From positions 14,932,974 through 14,996,973 of the forward strand of contig CM055907.1 in the NCBI GenBank assembly GCA_029582155.1: a stretch of 64,000 nucleotides of DNA. Reading direction: 5' to 3'. Shown here piece by piece: positions 57,201 to 64,000 of the stretch (within the stretch, counting starts at the first letter, position 1; the number at the start of each line of letters is the position of its first letter). Both the position numbers and the translations under genes were made by a program. The notes under the pieces were generated by a model, which was not told where the DNA came from, did not search any database, and worked only from the letters and a program-made list of their open reading frames with translations. The stretch is from Panopea generosa (Eukaryota; Mollusca; Bivalvia; Adapedonta; Hiatellidae).

Positions 57201-58925
57201 GATCCTGAAAAAAATATAAGTGCTGCTCTACTTATCATTCAGAAACATACGGGCTCATCTACTCATCCTTCAGACACATACGGGCTCATCTACTCATTCT
57301 TCAGAAACATAAGGATTCATCTACACATCCTACAGAAAAATAAGGATTCATCTTCTCAAATTTCAGAAACATAAGTGCTGAAAGACTCATCCTTCAGAAA
57401 CATAAGGGCGCGACTACTTATCCATAGAAACATTAGGGCTTATATACTTATCCTTCAGAAACATTAGGACCCATCTACTCATCCTTATGAAATATAAGGG
57501 CTGATCTTCGTATCTTCCAGAAACTTAAGAGCTCATTCTTCAGGCACATACTGGCTTATCTACTCATCCTTCAGAAACATAAGGGCTCATATATCCATCA
57601 TTCAGAAACATAAGGTCCTATCTACTCATCCTTCACAAACATAAAAGCTCATCTTCTCATCTTTCAGACACATTAGGGCTCAATTACATATCCTTCAGAA
57701 ACCTAAGGTCCAATCTATTCATCATTCAGACACATAAAGGCTCATCTACTCATCCTTCAGACAAATAATGGCTCATTTACTTATCCTTCAGTAACATAAG
57801 GTCCCATCTACTCATCCTTCAGAATCATAACGGCCCATGTACTTATCCTTCAGAAACATTTGGGCACATCTACTTAACCTGAAGAAATATAAGGGCTGAT
57901 CTACTTATCCTTCAGAAACATACGGGCTCATCTACTCATACTTCAGACACAAACGGGCTCATCTACTCATCCTTCAGAAACATAAGGACTCATCTTCTCA
58001 TCTTTCAGAAACATAAGGGCTCATCGACTCATCTTTCAGACAAATAAGGGCTCATCTACTCACCCTTCAGAAAAATGAGGACCCATCTACTCATATGTCA
58101 GAAACATAAGGGCTCAACTACTCATTCATCAGAACTATAAGGGCTCATCTACGCATCCTTCAGAGACAGAGGGGCCATCTACTCATCCTTCAGAAACATA
58201 AGAGCTCATCTACTAATATATCAGAAATATAAGGGCTGATCTACTTATCCTTCAGAAACATATGGGCTCATCTACTCATCCTTCAGACGCATACGTGCTC
58301 ATCTGCTCATTCTTCAGATACATAAGGGCTCATCTACTCATCCTTCTGAAACATAAGGACCCATCTTCTCATCCTTCAGAAACAAGGGCTCATCTACTTA
58401 TGCATAGAAATATAAGAGCTCATCAACTCATATTTCAGAAACATAAAGGCTTAACTTATCATTCATCAGAAACATAAGGGCTCATCTACTCATCCTTCAG
58501 AAACAAAATGGCCATGTACTCATCCTTCTGAAACATAAAGGCTCGACTTTCAATAACATTAGTTTCAATTTACTAATCCTTCAGTGCTCATATTATCACC
58601 CATAAGGAACATAAGGGCTCATGTTCTCATCCTTAATAAACATAAATGGCTCAGCTACTCATCTTTCAGAATCATAAGGGCTCTTTTACACATCTTTCAG
58701 AAACCTAAGAGCTCATTTACTCATCCATCAGAAACGTAAGAGCTCATCTACTCATCCTTCAGAAACATAAGGGCCCATCTACTCATCCTTAAGAAACATA
58801 AGGTCCCATCTACTCATCAATCAGAAACATAAGGGCTCATATTCCCATCATTCAGGAGATATAAGGGCTGATCTACTCATCCTTCAGAAACATTCGGTCC
58901 TATCTACTTATACTCATCCTACAGA
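48205..58925. repeat. 31-bp minisatellite, about 10.7 kb
   Basis: About 345 units of ACATAAGGGCTCATCTACTC plus ATCCTTCAGAA. A block with the variant CATAAAGGCTAATCTACTCA recurs at about 48941, 49157 and 49373 (216 bp, about 7 units), showing local higher-order amplification. Unrelated in sequence to the 31-bp array at 28.5 kb despite equal period. Confidence 0.97.
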
Positions 58926-59879
58926 TACGCATGTACCACGTAAGAGTTAATCAATACACGCGACGTACATTAACAAAATGTGCATTAATTAAGTATTATT
59001 AAGCAGCACTAACTAATGTTAGTACCAAAGGATGCAAAGCAGGGTCACGATGTATAGTACATTAAAACCGCCGTAACCCGGACACTATATATCTGGATCT
59101 GGATCTGGATATGGATAAGTAAGTTGAAGGCCTCGCTTAAGAATAACCTTCCTTACATGACGGTAGCAAGATTCTACCGCCCAAGAAATAAAAGCTGTGT
59201 AAAGCGGTTGAGCAATATTTTCGTTAAAAATGCATAAAATGTCATATTTCTTTGTGCATATGGGAACATTCAAACATTTTTATGATTTCTGCCAAGTTTG
59301 GATGTCATTGGGAACTGTTTGATGATGCTATAACAGTTTAAAGATGCGTAGTTATACACTGCAACAAATGGGCAGAATTGTCAAAAATGAAGAGTACCAT
59401 CAAACCATCTAAATTGAGAAAACCCCAGGTTTTTTCTGCATAATTTGACCAACAGAGGACTATCTATGGAAACAATGCACTTTTAGAACCATTGGTAATA
59501 TTTCCAGTGTTCCAGAAGTGCATGTCTATGGAACAGTACAAACTTAATTGTTGTGTGAGACGTGAAGAGCATCTCGGCATATGAACAACCGAACGGAGGT
59601 CTGGGAAACATTGATTAGTCCCAATGAAAGACGGCCATTTTAAAGCCGTTCACTGCATCTGCGCATACAACACTATCCTTCGGTTGACTCGTCTATAATA
59701 GTTTATGGATATAAATAGTTCTGGAATGAGGCACTTTTGCACTGCACTAGTTTAACGCATTTGCTGTTATTTAATGAACGTTTTTCAATAACGTTATTTG
59801 ACTTACATTCTATGAATTAGCTGGGTTTAATTTGGCGTTTGCCTGGGACAAGGGTTAAGTAGTCAATACACTGGACTTC
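58926..59879. other. Unassigned sequence with a short hexamer repeat
   Basis: 59090-59116 has four GGATCT/GGATAT hexamers. No exon or element recognised. Confidence 0.4.
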
Positions 59880-60345
59880 ATCTTTGTCTAAACTATCTCT
59901 CAATCTGAGGTCAGCTGTGGTTGTGTGTCTGATGTAAGACCTTCTTTTGTTGCAGTAAAGACTCCCCATCTAATCCAGGTGTTCTGTCATTTCTGCTGGC
60001 CAAGTGTTAGTTAGGGAAGATTTCGCTGGATTTGATGGCTGTATTCGCTGGATCACAACGAGGTTTCACACCTTTTAACCCCGACTCAATTTCACAGACA
60101 ACGTCTGGTTTGATGTAGTTCAAGGATGCGGCGAACTTTGACCTGTTACTTCTGGCTCCGCAACAGTCGACAGTTAACAGATGGAAATCGTTTAATTTTC
60201 TTGGAATATTTCGCTTTGCGGATGTAGATTCACTTCTTGATGCTGTGGATTTCTCAGAGATAGCAGAGGAAAATGTTCTACGATGTTGTTTGTGAAGTGT
60301 TGGTGTTAGCCCTCAATGAGTGTGGTCTACTTGTATGACGAGGAC
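59880..60345 (-). pseudogene. Degenerate LINE endonuclease fragment
   Basis: Seen: on the minus strand an open frame of about 100 codons (from about 60312 to a TAA near 60007). It contains LNDFHLLTVDCCGARSNRSK, then FAASLNYIKPDVVCEIESGL and AIKSSEIFPN. After the stop, shifted frames read RNDRTPGLDG and then GVFTATKEGL. Known: APE endonucleases of jockey/CR1/L2-type LINEs start (V)NCRSxRSK..F..L...KPDVVxxxES.L...I..SEIFP...RxDR...GGGVFxAxK. The order and spacing agree. The catalytic Asn region is altered (VDCC). No RT portion was seen nearby, so this is a short remnant, unrelated in detail to the 16-21 kb LINE. Confidence 0.72.
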
Positions 60346-60710
60346 TGAAACAGGATGTTTACTCTTTATTTCCGTCTCATCTATGTATAGCGCAATAACG
60401 ATAACATTAATATCATACATTATATATGTACATAGCCATTCCAATATATGAATTACAAGAGACTATCACATAATGCAAAATACAATTAATTATTCACATA
60501 ATAAGACTGTGCTTTGTTGCAAATCGATTTATTTAAAAAGTGTTTAGATAAACAAAATTTTAAAATTCTGACAAGAAAAAATCACTATTGCGCAAAATAA
60601 AAAAAATATCTTAAAGTATCGATTATCCCCTCTGATCAGATCAGAAAACAATTAATTTACAGCATACATATAGGAATTGATAAAAAGGTTACATTATACC
60701 AAGGACTTGT
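60346..60710. other. AT-rich sequence, nothing recognised
   Basis: Between the LINE fragment and the family F copy; no feature supported. Confidence 0.35.
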
Positions 60711-61168
60711 ATAGAAGGATAGGAGACTCGTATCTCCTGACTAAATTTTGATAAAACAGCACACGAAGGATTCATTATTTGGTAAATTAATCATTCATAT
60801 CTCACAGGCAACTGATTTCTTAATATAAACTGTAAGTTGTATGTAATTTTAGATGTTAAAACAATGTTCTATCACGCAAAATGATCTTGAATTAAAGATA
60901 TTGAGGTTTTAAGGAAGATTTATCGTAATTTGTTGTTATTTTAGTTACAGTATACACATTTTGCAATCAGATTCATTTCAACAATTTTAAACACAAATTG
61001 TTGAGAATTGTATTGTTTTGATGAGAATTTCATTCTGCAATGTAATAATTTTGATTTGTTTTCCTGATGTGAATGAAAGTTAAGATAATTGAAAACGAGA
61101 TATTTCGGGATTTTGTGTATATACGCGAGCGTTCACAAACTCGTAATCAGTTACATTTCCTTCTCAAT
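60711..61168. mobile_element. Family F element, right-half copy
   Basis: Long similarity to 42862-43313, e.g. AGGCAACTGATTTC, GTAAGTTGTATGTAAT, ATTGTATTGTTTTGATGAG, AATTGAAAACGAGATATT and the terminal ATACGCGAGCGTTCAC. No left inverted end found. Confidence 0.8.
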
Positions 61169-62029
61169 ATATTTCCTTGATTATACATATAAAACAATAA
61201 ATGCATTATTTGCAAATGTTAGATGCACGTCTTTGTAATATATTAAAACAGGTTTGGATAATGTGTCTGAATAAAACGATGTGTGGCATATAAACAAAGT
61301 TCAAAGCTATTAAACGTGAAGCTATTGACATTTCCACTATCGCACTAACAACAGTGCCAGACGACACTTGCAGTATGATATGTTTCTTGACGATAAGTAT
61401 TCACAGGAATTGTGATATCATACACTGCCGTTGTTGCAGCATACACCCTCTTGTGTCAAGAATATGGAAATTTTCGACGGTTCGTAGTATAAGGGAAAAT
61501 ATATGTCTCAACGTAATGAGAAGCAAAATCACGTGCTTTTGTGGCAAGTATATGGTCACATGATTTCTGGCGTATGTTTGCATACGGTATTTATGTTAAG
61601 AAAAATCAGTTCTAGTCGAGTTTTGCTCAGGTAACATCTAGTTTAAACAACAGCACCGCAAGCTGCTGCAGACGGTCGTCTTTTTTCCAAATCTATTACG
61701 TAGGTCAAATTCAGTGAAGTAATCTTTTTAAACATGATGGTGATTAGTTTAAAAAAATCAATTCTATTACTGAAAAAATAAAATAGAGATGTCGAATAAC
61801 AGCGTTAACACGACTATTCTAGCCTTGTTGATCAAAGAACAGTATATAAGAATGTACCATCAGAAAAACAGATATAGCTGTATGAATGAAAGCATATTTT
61901 ATATTAGCAACATAGCGGATACATGTATGTGAAAGTAGGACTATTAGGACAGCATATACACTATGTCTATGTCTGGCTTAGGCTAGCTAGCCAGTACTTA
62001 AGCTGAAATATATTCAATTTAATATATTT
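61169..62029. other. Unassigned sequence
   Basis: Short frames at 61354-61583 on both strands show no family features. Confidence 0.35.
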
Positions 62030-62765
62030 TTTTTTCAAAATCTGGGTGTGGATGTGGGGGTGTATGTGCCAAAGTTTAATAAACAGGGCTTTATAGTTTT
62101 AATACAATAAGTACAGTTGGAGGGGAGGGTGTCTTGGGGATGGTAACAAAGTTGAAAAAGGGACAGTGTATCTAATTTATTACAGAACAAAATTTTGAGA
62201 AAACAATTGGAGGAGGTGCGGGTTTTGGGGTTGGTAACAAAATGGCAGAACAGTTTTAAATTTAAAACAAAACAAAATTTAAAAGAAAACAAATGGGGAT
62301 GGGGGCGGGGGTGTCCTTGGGGTCAGTAACAAAGTTGAAATGGGACAAAGAATTTAATCTAAAACAAAACAAAATTTAAAAAATAAAAATAAAAAATGGG
62401 CAGGGATTGGGGTTGGGTAAGAGAGAGGGTCTTGGGGTCGGTAACAAAGTTGAAATGGGGCAGAGTACTTGATTTAATACAAAACAAAAATTTAAAAGAA
62501 ATAGACGGGGATAGGGTTTGGAGATAGAGTAAAGGGCCATTGGGTTGGTAATATAATTGAAATGAGGCAGAGTATTTGATTTAATACAAAACAAAATTTA
62601 AAAGAAATGGCGGGGATGGGTTGTTGGGGGCGAGGGTTAGGGGTAAAGGTCTTTGGGTCGGTAAAAGAGTTGAAATGGGGCAGATAATTTGATTTTATAC
62701 AAACCAAATTAAAAAAAAGGGGGGAAAATGGGCAGCAGGGTTGGGGTTTTGGTTGAGTATGGAAA
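62030..62765. repeat. G-rich tandem repeat of about 110-120 bp
   Basis: Six to seven degenerate units, each with AAAACAAAATTTAAAA, a GGGG-rich stretch and TTGGGGTCGGTAACAAAGTT plus GAAATGGG. The G-runs are all on the plus strand. Confidence 0.88.
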
Positions 62766-63898
62766 TTTATGTAAGTTACCTATTTACATTGATAACATAA
62801 GTGCAAGATTCGACTGTCGCCTTTCATCAAATGCCATTGTGACAATCACCAACGGTAATGTTTGTTGGTGTTTGTTTAGCAAGTTCAGATGATAAGTAAG
62901 TGTTGCAAACAAACGAAATAAATTAATTAAAGGATACATGTACGTTTAAGAGTTTCTAAGAATAAAGGATGTGCAATGTACTTAATTAAATCAAATCAGC
63001 ATAAACGCGCTCGATTTCTATAATGTACATGATAACTGTCATGCACTTCCGCGGATAGGGAAGATCGTGTTCAGTATGTATTGAAACTATTTTCTTCCGT
63101 GTGCACTTAAAATGGTTATATTTGGAAACAATAAGCTGATTGGAAAGTTTCCTTTTAAATACTACGAAAATGTTGATACTATTGTTAATACAAACATCAA
63201 GGCTGGATCTCCATCTTAACATATACATGTATATTGAACTTAATGAAAGTTCAGAGATTTTTACATTGAAACTTATTACATGTAGTATTGAAAAGATCAT
63301 TTCATTCTCCCATTATTGTTCTGGCTATTGTGTGAAGGCATAACATTAATCAGGAAACCGGATTAGATAAAAACAAGCTAAAACCTCTATAAAACCGGAG
63401 ACATCTCTAATTCGAACGTGTTGTTCGGTCCCGAGGTTTTGCAGTCTACAGAGGTTGCACTGTATATCGTTTCTTGCTATTGATTATTATAAGTATATCC
63501 CTGGAATTACAGATAGATTCTTCTTCTATAGTTCCTTTGTATATGGAAAAGTAGAAAAAATCAACAACATATCAGAAAAATTACAAAAAGGACCATAACG
63601 AACACATGAACCGAAAAGAATTGGCGGAAAAGAAAATGACATAGATAAACAATACCCGGGCCTGCTAAATTGGTTAATGTGGTGATTTTTTATAAACCCT
63701 TTTCACTTAAATGTTTTACCGAGAGCAAGGTGTTTTATAAACGAAAATGGAATTGCTATAATTTGTTTGTATGTTCCCTTTACGACAAAAAGAGTTTCTG
63801 TTACATGTGAGATGAAGATCATAGAAACAGAGGTTTATCCGAAATTGAAAGCTGTCTTGTATCACCGTTACATAAATGGACATTCTCTCTATGTCAAG
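62766..63898. other. Unassigned sequence with a MITE-like fragment
   Basis: 63380-63470 (CTAAAACCTCTATAAAACCG ... CTACAGAGGTTGCACTG) looks like a small inverted-repeat element, not resolved further. Confidence 0.4.
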
Positions 63899-64000
63899 CC
63901 GAGCCCGACAAACTTAGTCGGTAGCGCGTCTAACTATCAACCTAGAGGTCGTGGGTTCGAATCCCCGCCCAGCCACAGTGTCCGTGACGATTGTTATACG
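63899..64000 (+). mobile_element. tRNA-derived SINE (family S1), cut by window end
   Basis: CTTAGTCGGTAGCGCGTCTA (A box), GTCGTGGGTTCGAATCCCCG (B box), then CACAGTGTCCGTGACGATTG as in the 32495 copy. Confidence 0.8.

Noticed and set aside
48205..58925. CRISPR-like regular repeats
   Set aside because: Head-to-tail units without unique spacers, in a eukaryotic context; it is a minisatellite.

Overview
This is eukaryotic, AT-rich, intron- and repeat-dominated DNA. tRNA-derived SINEs, many small inverted-repeat transposons, very long minisatellites, a 2A-bearing APE-type LINE and exons of von Willebrand D/EGF and LDL-receptor type all point to a lophotrochozoan animal, most likely a bivalve mollusc. 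The species cannot be fixed from the sequence alone. No bacterial-type gene, CRISPR array or confident functional tRNA/rRNA gene was seen.

Protein-coding content is sparse and lies on the minus strand. Eleven exon-like segments run in order from about 46.3 kb down to 3.9 kb. The upstream set (46.3 to 26.8 kb) encodes pieces of a VWDE-type protein: a VWD domain, a Ser/Thr/Pro linker, a Cys-rich segment, an EGF module and a further Cys segment. The downstream set (22.1 to 3.9 kb) encodes an LDLR-type YWTD blade, one EGF-like module, a transmembrane helix and a short cytoplasmic tail with an NPxF motif and an in-frame stop. Reading phases match across many junctions (41.3 to 39.6; 32.1 to 30.8 to 29.8; 22.1 to 8.5 to 5.8 to 4.1 kb). 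They fail at 46.1/41.3, 39.5/32.1, 29.6/26.9 and 26.8/22.1 kb, so exons are missing from my model, or two genes are present. The most upstream exon carries a frameshift.

Mobile DNA: a roughly 5-kb dead APE-type LINE (about 16.04 to 21.05 kb, plus strand) retains a 2A-like motif, a coiled-coil ORF1, an endonuclease, a reverse transcriptase and a Cys/His C-terminal motif, all broken by stops and frameshifts. A second LINE endonuclease fragment lies at 59.9 to 60.3 kb (minus). At least three tRNA-derived SINE families and six inverted-repeat element families are present, some with clear target duplications and one nested inside a SINE.

Tandem arrays make up over a third of the window: 47-bp units (9.8-13.9 kb), 26-bp (23.8-26.4 kb, interrupted), 31-bp (28.5-29.6 kb), 55-bp with 392- and 454-bp higher-order repeats (35.7-39.2 kb), 39-bp (46.4-47.9 kb), a second, unrelated 31-bp family (48.2-58.9 kb), G-rich units of about 110 bp (62.0-62.8 kb), and several microsatellites. 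Several arrays begin almost exactly at the splice donors of the minus-strand exons.
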